Source: Limnomonas spitsbergensis
Lineage: Eukaryota; Chlorophyta; Chlorophyceae; Chlamydomonadales
Reading direction: 5' to 3'
NCBI GenBank assembly: GCA_037349105.1
Contig: JAYJMM010000032.1
Coordinates: 1,330,501-1,394,500 of the forward strand
DNA length: 64,000 nucleotides
The notes beneath the pieces were generated by a model. It was not told the DNA's origin. It saw only the letters and a list, made by a program, of their open reading frames with translations, and ran no database searches. Below, in pieces: positions 22,903 to 33,800 of the stretch. The number at the start of each line of letters is the position of its first letter. The first letter of the stretch is position 1. The translations under genes were made by a program, and so were the position numbers.

Positions 22903-25900
22903 ATGTCTTCCACAGCTAAAGGGGGGATTAAGGTGGGATACCTGAGGAAAGCTTGGGACTCCGCCGCGGACTACTTTATGCGGAAGGAACTGGTGGGCCT
23001 GGACGTCAACGGAAACAAGTATTACAGGTAGGAAAGTGGATGATTCTCAGGCTGTCCTTAGCATAGATTGTGCACCATCATAAAAGGGTCACATGGAGTG
23101 CAATTGCGCATGCACACAGCTGTCATATACACATGGAGCCCCATGCTGGGCTGGTATGAAAGCACGCATGCGCACACTAGCCTGACGACCATGCCCATCC
23201 CGAAAGCCCCTGATTGGTTGGCCTGCATGCGAGGATTTTGTGCAATGGCCTGGCCTGCAGGTACTTTGAAACTGATCGGGGTGAGACGAAAGAGCGACGC
23301 GAGGTGAGCGCCGACTGCGGGCCAAGCATTTTAGATTCCCCTTACTCAGCAGCTTGCACCTGCTTGATCTCAGACCCTCAAAAACACTTTTCTGTGGATA
23401 TTTGGTATGTATGGTGTCCACAAAAAAGTGAAAGAACAGTTTGCGCACACAACTAATAGCCCTTGCCGTAGCGGTCCCAAGCACACCCATCTCTGCTTAT
23501 TTTAGGGTGCTTCAGCTACAACTCAGGTACATCACGGCCTGCAGCCAGGGGGGGCTTGGTGCAGCTTGATCTGCTGCTTTGGCCACCGGTTGTAGGCTGG
23601 CCATGGTTCAGTCCCAATGAACCCAGTATTGGCTGTGACTGGTGATGTTATCCCGTTTCACTGTTTGTAAGTTTAGAACGGTGCATACCCGCTGTGCCCT
23701 ACCATGCACAGCCAGGACCATGGTGCAGCCATGCCATCCTCCTATGCTAGGGTGGCAGGAACATGGAACCCAGCGATCTAGATAGGGGTACAGGGAGGAT
23801 CGTTCGGCGGGTTTGATCCCACAACCTTCGAGCAGGGATGCCACCAGTGTTGCACCACTGGACCATTCCCCCCCTCTCTGTGTATGTGCTGCTTTGGTTT
23901 GCCAACCGACGATCCGTGCTTGCCACTGCTTATTTATTGCGACTCAACACGTCAGCTTCACTCCAGCGCTCGGCCGGAGGCCCCATACGCGGCCGGTCGT
24001 GCTGCTTGGGCTGCCGGCCATAGGCACTAGGCAGGTCAGGGTTGGTCTCAATCGGCCTCCTTACGGCTGCAGGGTGGCCTGCCAAAGCTGTGACTTCATG
24101 GCCAAAAACATAAACACCGCCCTCACGCCTCCCTGCGCGTCCGTGCCTAGCACACGCTATCTCCCTGGGTTTCCCGCACACTCTTAATTTCCCGGCTGCC
24201 CCCTGATCCTGCCCTGATTCTGCCCTGGATCCCGTCCTCATCCTGCTCCTGGGCCTGCCCTCAACCTGCTCTACCTCATCCTGCCCCCACCCTGCTCCCG
24301 GTCCTGCCCTGAATCCCCCTACTGGTCCCACCCTGATGTGCAGGTCAAGTGGAACACAGTCTACCTGATGTATGACCCAAAGGACGTCCCCTCCGAGTAA
24401 GTCCTTAGTTCAGGGCTTGGGGTTGAACCCTACAACTCATATAACCCTAAAACTCTTAGGGCTCAACCCTTGAACCCTTAACCCAAGGATATGTTCCCTC
24501 CTAAAATGTCCCGTCAGGGCGGGGGTGTACTGTACCTGTTCTCAGCTGTACTGCTGAGTCTTTTTCTGAAACTGACTTGTAAGTAGAACCTGGTTACTAG
24601 ATCTGAAACACTGATCTAGATCTGAAACTGACTTGTAACTAGATCCGAAGGCCTGCAACATGGTTGCGAGAGTTGGGATGTTGCAGATCTTAAGGGCATT
24701 CCTTTGCAAGAGCATGTCTAACTTAACTTTAGGGGGCATGTATTTGCAAGATTTCATGATGAACCACATTGACTTTAAGGGCATGCTTTTTCAAAGGGGA
24801 TGTATACATTTACTTTAGGGGCATGCCTTCGCAAGGCTTGATGTTGACCTAAATTTAACCGGTATCGCCCTTTGCTGGGCCTAGACTAGACAGAGAGCAG
24901 ACCTGCGTTCTTCAGGGCTGTGCCAATTACGGCCCTCAAGGTGGCTACCTTTTTTTAGCTGAGTTTCAGTCACCAAAATGTCTAGAAAAAATGGAAAACC
25001 AGCTACATTTACATTTACCAGCAAGGGACTGTGATTCCCAGCACGATTTCGAATTGCAGCGCATTTACCCAGCACTGTCACCCTTGGTTTGCGACCCCCA
25101 AGATGGGCGTGTCCCACTTCCTTTTTGCCTCGTCCTGAAGCGAATACCCTAAACCTTTTTGCCCGACCTGCGAAACTGTGCCACACCCTTTGTTGCATCA
25201 TTTGTTGCACCCTTTGGTGCACCCTCCTGCTGCAGGTGGCGGATGTGGCTGCGGAAACAGAGAGACACGCCCCCATCGAACGATGAAATGGCACAGTAAG
25301 CAACGGTGTACGGATATGCCTCATCTGACCTCCTGGCCTCCATAGTTTAGGGTTCAGGTAAGCCCTAGACCTTAACCTCCTGGTCTCCCAAGTTCAGAGT
25401 TACGAGTTCGCCCAATCCTTAACCCTGAACCTCCTGGTCTCCCTAGTTTAGGGTTCAGGGTTCAGGATAAGCTTAACCCTGGACCCTAAAATTCCGGGCC
25501 CCCCCTAGTTAAGGGTTAGCTTAATCCTATACCCTAAACCTCCTGGTCGCCCTAGTATAGGGTTAAGGATTAACTTAGCCCTGAACCCTACACCTCCTGG
25601 TCGCCCTAGTTCAGGATTTAGGGTAAATAATAAGCTTCACCCTCAGCCCTCAACCTCCTGGTCTCCCGCCGCCTTATCTTGTTTTTGGTTTTTGAACTTC
25701 CATTAGTCATCTGCACTGCTAGGATGCTGGCAGGGGAGCTCATACCCTTTCAACAGCAGAAGGTATGGCGCTGGAGCAGGTACTGCTGCCAGTATTCGGC
25801 AGCATTACTTGTAGCAGGCAGTGCGGCTGACAGCAGCGATTGTGCCTAACAGCCTTGATGTAATTCCACTCCTTCGGCCTGGGACGGGGGGTCAGTGTTG

Positions 25901-28900
25901 AGCATAACCTAAACCCTAAACTTTGATTCGCATTAAAGACGATTCCAATATACAGTTCCCTTGGCCGCTTTGCAGGAGTGCTGCCAAGGCCGAGGTGCTC
26001 AAGGGGCGCGTGGCGGCTCTGGATGAGGCGGAGCGTCTGAGGAGGCTGAGGATGCAGAGCATGGGCGTGCATGTGAGGGGGTGTGGCCGAGGAGAGGGAG
26101 GGGGGGGGGGCGGTCTTGGGGAGGAGGGGGGCCTGGTCCTGGGGATGGCGGAGGAGGCCCATCATAGGGGTGAGAGGGTGTGGTTGGGGGGAAGAGGGGG
26201 AATCTGTTCATGGGGAGGGGGGGGCTCTGTTTATGGGGAAGGGGGGGGCTCTGTTTATGGGGAAGGGGGGGGCTCTGGTCATGGGGAGGGGAAGGGGCTC
26301 TGTTCATGGGGAGGAGGGGGGGCTGTTCATGGGGAGGAGGGGGGGCTGTTCATGGGGAGGGGGGAGGGGGTCCATCACAGGGTGGCGGGTGGGTGTACAT
26401 GCCAGGGGGTCTGTTGGAGAGGGGCGAGCATCACAAGGGGATGTATGGACTCTTTGGGGATGGGGGATATGACGGGGGGGGACATATGTGAAGGGCGGCT
26501 GTTTCTGGAAGGGGGGTGATGTCACGTGGGGAGGGGCTGCACATGATGTGCTGGCCTGTTGCCGTGGGTTTTATGAAGGGAAGGTGCAGGAGCCAATGTC
26601 ATTTAAGGTGCATACCGGGCCACCTTTTGATGGCTGCCTTGCACCTTTTCTCAACAGCTTGGCTTGATGAAGGGAAGGTATAGGAGCCAATGTCATTTAA
26701 GGTGCATACCGGGCCACCTTTTGATGGCTGCCTTGCACCTTTTCTCAACAGCTTGGCTTGATGAAGGGAAGGTACAGGAGCCAATGTCATTTAAGGTGCA
26801 TACCGGGCCACCTTTTGATGGCTGCCTTGCACCTTTTCTCAACAGCTTGGCTTGATGAAGGGAAGGTACAGGAGCCAATGTCATTGAAGGTGCATACCGG
26901 GCCACCTTTTGATGGCTGCCTTGCACCTTTTCTCAACAGCTTGGCTTGATGAAGGGAAGGTACAGGAGCCAATGTCATTTAAGGTGCATACCGGGCCACC
27001 TTTTGATGGCTGCCTTGCACCTTTTCTCAACAGCTTGGCTTGATGAAGGGAAGGTACAGGAGCCAATGTCATTTAAGGTGCATACCGGGCCACCTTTTGA
27101 TGGCTGCCTTGCACCTTTTCTCAACAGCTTGGCTTGATGAAGGGAAGGTACAGGAGCCAATGTCATTTAAGGTGCATACCGGGCCACCTTTTGATGGCTG
27201 CCTTGCACCTTTTCTCAGCAGCTTGGCTTGATGAAGGGAAGGTACAGGAGCCAGTGTCATTTAAGGTGCATACCGGGCCACCCTTGCGGGGCCGCCTGGC
27301 ACCATATCTTTCCTACGGGACACAGAAGCACCTCCAAGCGAGCCAGCATCTGCTAGTTAAAATTTACGGGTGGCTCTCTTTTGTTTTGGCTTGCAGGCTC
27401 ACCAGGCTTCGCCGCAGCCAGACATGAGCCACTTCCTTCAAGGCATGGAAGCACCTCCGAGCGAGCCGGCACCTCCGGCCGGAGCCGCGCCTAGCAGCAG
27501 CCCCTCTGGACCCTCCTCCCCAGGCAAGCAACTTGCTCCCCAAAGTGTTCTGTGTCAATGAATGAAAGGCTTGGCTTGTATTCTGCGTGTTCGTCATGTT
27601 TCCAAAGCATGCTGTCTTGCTGCGTGCGCCTGGACTTCCTGCCAAGAATTGATGTTGCAGTTGGTCGTACTCGTGCCAGGCGGTTCCTTTGAATAGGTGT
27701 CAGGCTGACTGACCGGTCAGAACTAGACCTGCCAAAAATCGATGTTGCAGTTGGTCGTACTCGTGCCCGGCGGCTCCTTTGAATAGGTCTCAGGCTGACT
27801 GACCGGTCAGAACTAAACCTGCCAAGAATTGATGTTGCAGTTGGTCGTACTCGTGCCCGGCGGCTCCTTTGAATAGGTCTCAGGCTGACTGACCGGTCAG
27901 AACTAGACCTGCCAAAAATCGATGTTGCAGTTGGTCGTACTCGTGCCCGGCGGCTCCTTTGAATAGGTCTCAGGCTGACTGACCGGTCAGAACTAGACCT
28001 GCCAAGAATTGATGTTGCAGTTGGTCGCACTCGTGCCCAGCGGCTCCTTTGATTAGGTCTCAGGCTGACTGACCGGTCAGAACTAGACCCGTCGAGAAGT
28101 GATGTTGCAGTCGGTCGTACTTGTGCCTGTGGCTTCCTTCAATGGGTCTCAGGCTGACTGACCGGCTGACTGACCGGTCAGTGCTAGACCTGCAGTCGCT
28201 AACCATGATAGCTCTCAGCCATCTTCAGCTGGGGGTCAGGTACAGCGCGTAGCTGTTTTGCGATGGTCGTTCTGCCATGGTTGGCCTTTTTGCTAGTCAG
28301 GTCAACCGAGACATCGCGTGACAACGTGCTTTTACTAATGAGATGTTTGAAGAGGTGCATACCCGCTGGGCCCAGACCATGCAGAATCTTATAAAGCCTT
28401 GCCATAAGATTTTGCATGGTCGGTCCTGCTGAACGCTCGGCCACATGGGGCTGGTAGGGCATGACTAAGCTCAATTCCAGCCACTAGACACAGCCAGGAC
28501 TGTGGTGCAGCCATGCCAGGAATGCCCCTCCTATGTGAAGGGGCAGGAATATAGAACCCAACCCATGAGATGTGTCGTCATCTGTTGAAAGCTGGCCAGG
28601 CTTCACACTTCACACTTCACACTGATTGACATGTGTGTGATGTGCGATATCATTACCCGGTGGGATGAGTAACGTCACTAACTGGTGTCATGTGTAACAT
28701 CATTAACCAATGGGATGAGTAACGTCATTGACCGGTGGGATGTGCAACGTCATGAACTGGTGTCATGTGTACGGTCATTATGCATTTATGCCACCTACGT
28801 CATACGTTACGTCAAGGGGTGGGGTTCGGCAGGACGCACAGTTCCATTATCTCGTATGATTGATCTCTGGCCGATGGGGCCGAGCTTTGATGAAAACTCT

Positions 28901-29005
28901 CTGTGGCTCTCTCCTGTAGGAGCGGGTGCGGGTGCAGGTGCGCCAAGTGCAGAGCCCACGACCTCGGGAGACTTCAAGCCGGGCGTGTGGAGGCCTGGGC
29001 AGTGA
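22903..29005 (+). CDS. NDUFAF2: Mitochondrial complex I assembly factor NDUFAF2 (B17.2L/mimitin type), 7 exons
   Basis: This factor helps assemble respiratory NADH dehydrogenase and is a paralogue of subunit NDUFA12. Exons are 22903-23027, 23261-23303, 24344-24396, 25236-25295, 25976-26072, 27397-27523 and 28920-29005 (stop TGA). Phases agree throughout and give 196 residues. Diagnostic pieces are GLDVNGNKYYRYFETDRGET near residues 32-51, YDPKDVPSEWRMWLRKQRDT near 66-85 followed by PPSNDEMA, and the C-terminal FKPGVWRPGQ. The NKYY and (D/P)xPxEWxxW motifs define the NDUFA12/NDUFAF2 family; the RKxRxxPP extension points to NDUFAF2. The middle is an Arg/Glu helix (DEAERLRRLRMQ) and a Pro/Ser-rich linker. 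Intron 6 uses a GC donor (CAG/GCAAGC). Introns 4-6 are largely tandem repeats. No clear mitochondrial presequence is seen, which is common for small complex I proteins. Confidence 0.9.
23506..23640 (+). repeat. TCAGCTAC MITE copy
   Basis: It begins TTCAGCTACAACTCAGGTAC, then ACATCACGGCCTGCAGCCAG and GCTGCTTTGGCCACCGG, inside intron 2 of the NDUFAF2-like gene. It runs directly into a SINE copy. Confidence 0.7.
23672..23870 (-). repeat. tRNA-derived SINE with A-box and B-box-like motifs
   Basis: On the minus strand, TGGTCCAGTGG (23865-23855) fits a pol III A box and GGGATCAAACCC (23820-23809) fits a B box, about 35 bp apart as in a tRNA. The body then runs through GTTCCATGTTCCTGCCACCC to a tail ending GTATGCACCGTTCTAAAC. 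The middle segment present in the copies at 28345 and 51003 is deleted. Confidence 0.65.
23930..24115 (+). repeat. TCAGCTAC MITE copy
   Basis: It contains CTTCACTCCAGCGCTCGGCC, GGCCGGTCGTGCTGCTTGGG, TAGGCAGGTCAGGGTTGG and GGCCTGCCAAAGC. The inverted ends are TTATTTATTGCGACTCA and GGCCAAAAACATAAACA. Confidence 0.7.
25330..25670. repeat. About 60-bp degenerate repeat in NDUFAF2 intron 4
   Basis: Six loose units contain (A/C)CCTCCTGG(C/T)C(T/G)CCC followed by TAGTTTAGGGTT(C/A)A(G/A)G and CTTA(A/G)CCCT. Confidence 0.7.
26190..26350. repeat. G-rich tandem repeat in NDUFAF2 intron 5
   Basis: About seven units of GGGGGGGCTCTG(T/G)TCATGGGGA, each 21-25 bp. Confidence 0.85.
26577..27290. repeat. 94-bp satellite, about 7.6 copies, NDUFAF2 intron 5
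   Basis: Nearly identical 94-bp units contain GAAGGGAAGGTACAGGAGCC, TTTAAGGTGCATACCGGGCC and TTGCACCTTTTCTCAACAGC. Units differ by only one or two bases, implying recent amplification or homogenisation. Each ends in a CTCAACAG that resembles a splice acceptor. Confidence 0.9.
27640..28190. repeat. 90-bp satellite, about 6 copies, NDUFAF2 intron 6
   Basis: Units start at 27651, 27741, 27831, 27921, 28011 and 28101 with GATGTTGCAGTTGGTCGTAC and contain CTCAGGCTGACTGACCGGTC. The last units are more diverged. The 30-codon period gives a spurious open frame on the minus strand. Confidence 0.9.
28345..28560 (-). repeat. SINE copy, body and tail
   Basis: The minus strand shows TTCCTGCCCCTTCACATAGG, ATGGCTGCACCACAGTCC, GAATTGAGCTTAGTCATGCC, CCGAGCGTTCAGCAGGACC and GGGTATGCACCTCTTC, matching the copy at 51003-51240. 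It sits in NDUFAF2 intron 6. Confidence 0.65.
28640..28790. repeat. About 26-bp tandem repeat with TAACGTCATT
   Basis: Five to six units like ACCGGTGGGATGAGTAACGT followed by CATTA; the motif equals the 3' end of the GACGTCATT dispersed family. Confidence 0.7.
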
Positions 29006-29240
29006 GGAGCTGGCACGCGTGACCTGGAGAGTGTGCTGCAGGATGCATGCGACCTAGGCAGTGATGCGTGTGGAGGCATGGGCAGTGAGGAGCGGTCGTG
29101 GCTTCGGCCCCGAGCTGCGCTGTTCCCTTTACCCGCACGCCCCTAGGGGGGCGTAGTTTTCTTTCTTTCTGGGCAGTGAAGAGCTGGCTGCACGCAACCC
29201 GCAGAGTGTGCTGCTAGTGCTGCATGCGGCCTAGGCAGTG
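28980..29240 (+). repeat. Copies of the NDUFAF2 stop-codon edge
   Basis: GCGTGTGGAGGCCTGGGCAG then TGAGGAGC (28983-29010) is repeated at about 29068 as GCGTGTGGAGGCATGGGCAG then TGAGGAGC. Weaker copies lie near 29170 (TGGGCAGTGAAGAGCTGGC) and 29232 (CCTAGGCAGTGATGA). Confidence 0.75.
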
Positions 29241-30878
29241 ATGAACATGCAATGATAAACCGTGGATTAGGTACTTACGTTGCGAGAATGCGGAGCTTGA
29301 TGTGGTCTCCATCCCTACGTCCAGGGAAGCCTGCTGCTAGCGTGCTGCTAGTGTCCCTGGAGCATGTCCTGAAGCGAGGAATTGCTGCTGGGGGGGCGCA
29401 GAGGGATTGTTCTTTCCACTTTGGGTTCAAAGCAGGTTACCGTTAGTGCGTTTCAGATTCGAAACCGAGGGGAGTCCAGAGCTTCCAATATTATTCCACA
29501 GTATCTAAGGGTGGGGTGCCTGAAGCCTTCATTAGCGGTTCGCTTGTGATAGCTGAGCGGCCGAGCCTTCTTGTGCATGGCCCAGAGGCGTCATTGACTG
29601 GTGATAGCTGAGCCTTTGCGGCTAAAGCTTGGCAATACCGGCAATGAGAAATGTCAATCTGGATGCATGAGTGTCTCCTGGATATGAGAACTGGGCAGAG
29701 AAGTGAGTGCATTGAGTTGTGCAGAGAAGCGAAGATCACCTGTCATTGGCCTTTTTCTTGGGTCCCTCTATTTTCATTACGGTATTAGCCTTCCCTTCCG
29801 TTCCCAAACAGGCAGTTGGACGCCCACTCAGCTGAGCGTTGGAGAGTGATGACATAACACCTCATGGCCCAGATCAAAAAGTGGTGTGGCACTGAGAGGT
29901 CACGGTAATTACGTTAAACCTCTGGGCCCTGATTTCAGCGTTCATGTGGGTCTAGCTAAAAATTCAACTTCAAATTAATTTTAGCTTCTGGCCGACTATC
30001 AGGCTAGGGCTACTTGAAGAAGATGCGTGTGTGCTCGGTTAGGATTGACTAAGACCGCGCGCGACGTCTTTGAAGCATTTTATGAACGTCCAATGATCCC
30101 CGACTATTACCTGCCTTGACCTCCCATATAATTTCACGTGCACTTACCCTGATCACCAGCATGGTGTTTCCTAGCAGACTTTTTGTCTGCCGTCAGGAGC
30201 AATGGGTAAGGAGCATGCTGTATTAAATACCTTCGTATGTACTCACGTCATGCCGGACACTGAAGTTGCCGTATTAAAAAGCCAGCCTTGTAGAAGGTGA
30301 CTAATCAACAAAATGCCACAGCCGGCTGTGAGGGGCAAACATTTACTCAGCGGGTCCAACTGATTTGTTGATACTATCAGTTGGAGGGTACACTCAGTTA
30401 CAAGATCTTGACACACATGTTTGTGAGTAGAAAGGGTGCTTGACAAGCGCTAATGCAAACCGCGACATGAGCTGGTAGTTGTGACAGACCAACAAGCAAA
30501 ATACATTTAGAAGGCCTAGTTGGTACAAAACACATTTAAAATCCATCCAGTTAGTACCATACGTCATATTTGTACAACAAGTGTGTTACAATTTGGCGCT
30601 GTGTAAAAGAGAAATATGTTACAATATGGCGCGCTGACCATGGAAGTGTCCCGGTCCCAGTCCCAAGTGGTGTTGACAACAGGACACCACATTTGGATCT
30701 AATTGACGGCTCAGCATCACTTCCAACCACTGTTATCGTTATCGTCATCACCTACGCCATACTACGTGTGTTATAATTGTACACTACGAAATTTTGTGAG
30801 TGGGGAGCCTCCGCTTGCCCCGCCCGACTGCCTGGCTAGCCTCAAACCCTTCAAGTCGTCACTCGAATTCACTATGAT
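29241..30878. other. Intergenic, no gene recognised
   Basis: This separates convergent genes NDUFAF2 (plus) and the coiled-coil gene (minus). It contains fragments of the GACGTCATT repeat family near 29545-29600, 29810-29945 and 30150-30200, and otherwise nothing I can name. Confidence 0.4.
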
Positions 30879-33800
30879 TTAGACAAGGAAGTCATACAGG
30901 TCGTCGTCGTCTCCATCATAGTAGTCCTCGTCCTCCTCATCCTCCTCCTCGTCCACCTCTCCCTCCTCCTCGACCATCTCCCCCTCCTCCCCATCCACCT
31001 CCCCCTCCTCCCCGTCCACCTCTCCCTCCTCTGCCTCCTCCACCTCCAGTCCCTCCTCGTCCCACCCTACCTCCTCCACTCTGTCCTCCTCCGCTGACTC
31101 GTGGGTGTAGCCAAGAAACTGGGCGCTGATGGCGTCAGAATCCTCACAATTCTCCCACATCTCTTTTGGCTCCCACTCCACCTCCGTCTGCTCCTCCTCC
31201 CCCTTCCCGGCTCTCTCCGCCTTCCTTTCCCCAGCCTTCCTTTCCCCTTCCTTTTTTTGGACTTTCCTTTCAAAATCATCAGGGACGACTGGCTGCCACC
31301 CCGAGCCCGCCAACTTCACCATCTCCACAACGTCAAACTCATCGCCTGCCCCACACCAGTGAGGGCTTCCAGCAGCAGCAGCCGTTGCGCCGCCGGATCC
31401 ACGGCCTGGAAGCACGGTTAGAACATGGCTGTGGCCGGCCACCTCATCAGACCTCGCTGCAGATGCTGCCGCGGCGGCCGCCCAAGCCGAGGCGAGCGTC
31501 TCCCCTGAGGGTGCGCCACCGCAGGGCGCGGTGAGGCTCGCGGTGACGTTGCGGCTGTGCCCATTGGCGGCAGGGCCTGACATGGTGATCATGGTGAGGC
31601 CATCCGACGCGGGATGGGCATCCAGCTGAGGCTCGGAGCGCGAGTAAGCGCCACCGTCGCCACCACGGTCTCCACTTGTGGCTGTTGCTGGCTGGTGAGC
31701 AGGGGGCTCGGGGCTCGAGAGAGAGAGGGGGCGACTGAAGCGCCACACCCCCTTGTTATGTGTCTCGGTTGGCCCATCTAGAAGAGTCGCACACTCTTTG
31801 GAGTCCCTCTCGTCCACGATCAAGTCCCACTCCTCGTTGCCATTTTCCTCCTCAACCCCGGTTGGCGCATCGAATTGGGGTCCATCCAGCACAGGTTGCG
31901 GGCGCGCATCCTCATGCGGCACGTTCGCGGCTGCACGAGCTGGCGGAACCGCGCCGGGCTGTGCTAGGCCTGCGTCCATGAGACGCATGCCGAGCGTGAA
32001 GTCCTCTGACCAAGCTGCCGAAGGCGGAGCGGGACGGGAGTGGTCATCGGCCACGAGTGGGACCGACGGGCTGATCGCCGGCCGCCGGCGCGAAGCTCTC
32101 CCCTTTCCTTTGGCAAGAACCTTCTTAGCCCGCCCGTCCTCCTCCTCCGCAGAGGATCGCCCGTGCTGCTTGACCTCACCATCAGCCAGCTCAGCCAACG
32201 CCGCCAAGACGCCCTCCTCGACCTCAATCATCTCCCGCGGATCGCGCTCCTGGACCTGCTGCACAGCCCACTGCTCAGCCGCCGCCAACCTTTCCCCATC
32301 ATCCACCAGAGCGGCAGCAAGGATGCTCTGTTGCTCTGCATCCAGCCATGCATCCTCCGCCGCCAACAGAGCGGCCAGCCCAGCTTGCTCCTGCTCCTCT
32401 CGGTCCTGCTCGGCCAGAAGCACAGCTGCATGCAAGGCCTGCTCCGACTGCCTGTCCCGCTCAGCCTGCAGCTCCGCCTCAAGCACGACATACTTCTCTG
32501 CTGCCAGCCGCTCTTGTTCCTCCCCCTCCTCCTCGGCCAGTGCCAGAGCAGCCCGCCACTGGACAAGTTTTTCCTCTACCATCCTCTCCTGCTCCTCCTC
32601 ACACCTGGCTCGCCACAGTGCATCCAGCCTCTCCTGCTCTTCCTGTTCCTCCTCAGCCCGTCCTTGGGCTGCTCGCCAAAGTGCAGCCAGCTCCTCTGCA
32701 TCCTTCTGCACATCAGCCACCAACTCAGCCTCCGCCTGGGCCTGATCAGCCTCAGCATCCGCTTGGGCTTGCTCAGCCAACGCCATTAGCTCAACCTCTA
32801 CCTGGGCCTGCACAGCCTCAGCACGGGCCTTCACAGCCTCCGCCTCCGCCTGGGCCTGATCAGCCTTCACCATCAGCTCGACCTCAGCCTCCGCCTGCAT
32901 CTGATATGCTAGCCTCTCCTCCCACTTGGCCTGGGCCTGGGCCGCCCTCCACCTCGAATCCTCATCCTGAGCCCATGCCACCCTCCACCTTGCATCCTCC
33001 TCCTCAAAGGCCTGCCTCTGTCGCTGAAATTCAAGCCTCTCTTGCCCTTCATCGGCCTGCCTCTGCTTCCGCAATGCGAGCCTCTCTTGCTCCTGAGCCC
33101 GCAATTGATGTTTTTCCTGCTCTTCCTCGGCCTGCTTGTGCTGCTGCAGTTCACGCCACAGCTGCGCTTCCTCAGCCAGCAGTACACGCCCCTGCACTTC
33201 CTCGGCCTGCCTCAACAGCTGCAATGAAAGATTCTCTTGCTGCGCCTCAGCCTGCCTATGCTGCTCCAGTACACGCCTCAGCTGCTCATCCTCGGCCATC
33301 TCAGCTGCCGCCTTAGCCTCCAGCTTAGCTGCCACCTTAGCCTCCCTAGCCTGCAACTTAGCTGCCACCTTCGCCGCCCTAGCCTCCAGCTTAGCTACCG
33401 CCTTGGCCTCCAGCTCAGCTGCCACCTTAGCCTTCAGCTCAGCTGCCACCTTGGCTTCCAGCTCAGCTGCCACCTTGCCTTCCAGCTCAGCTGCTACCTT
33501 GGCCTCCAGCTCAGCTGCCACCTTGGCCTCCAGCTCAGCTACCGCATTGGCCTCCATCTCCGCTGCTGCCTTGGCCTCCAGCTCAGCCGCCGCCTTGGCT
33601 TCATGCTCAGCTACCGCATTGGCCTCCAGCTCAGCTGCCACCTTGGCCTCCAGCTCAGCTGCCACCTTGGCCTCCAGGTCAGCTGCCAACTTGGCTTCCA
33701 GCTCAGCTGCCACCTTGGCTTCCAGCTCAGCTGCCACCTTGGCCTCCAGCTCAGCTGCCACCTTGGCCTCCAGCTCAGCTGCTGCCTTGGCCTCCAGCTC

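Noticed and set aside
23672..23870. Functional tRNA gene
   Set aside because: The A and B boxes are present, but no acceptor or anticodon stems could be formed and related copies are dispersed, so a SINE is the better reading.
26083..26519. Gly/Trp-rich plus-strand frames
   Set aside because: They read through a 21-25 bp G-rich tandem repeat in NDUFAF2 intron 5.
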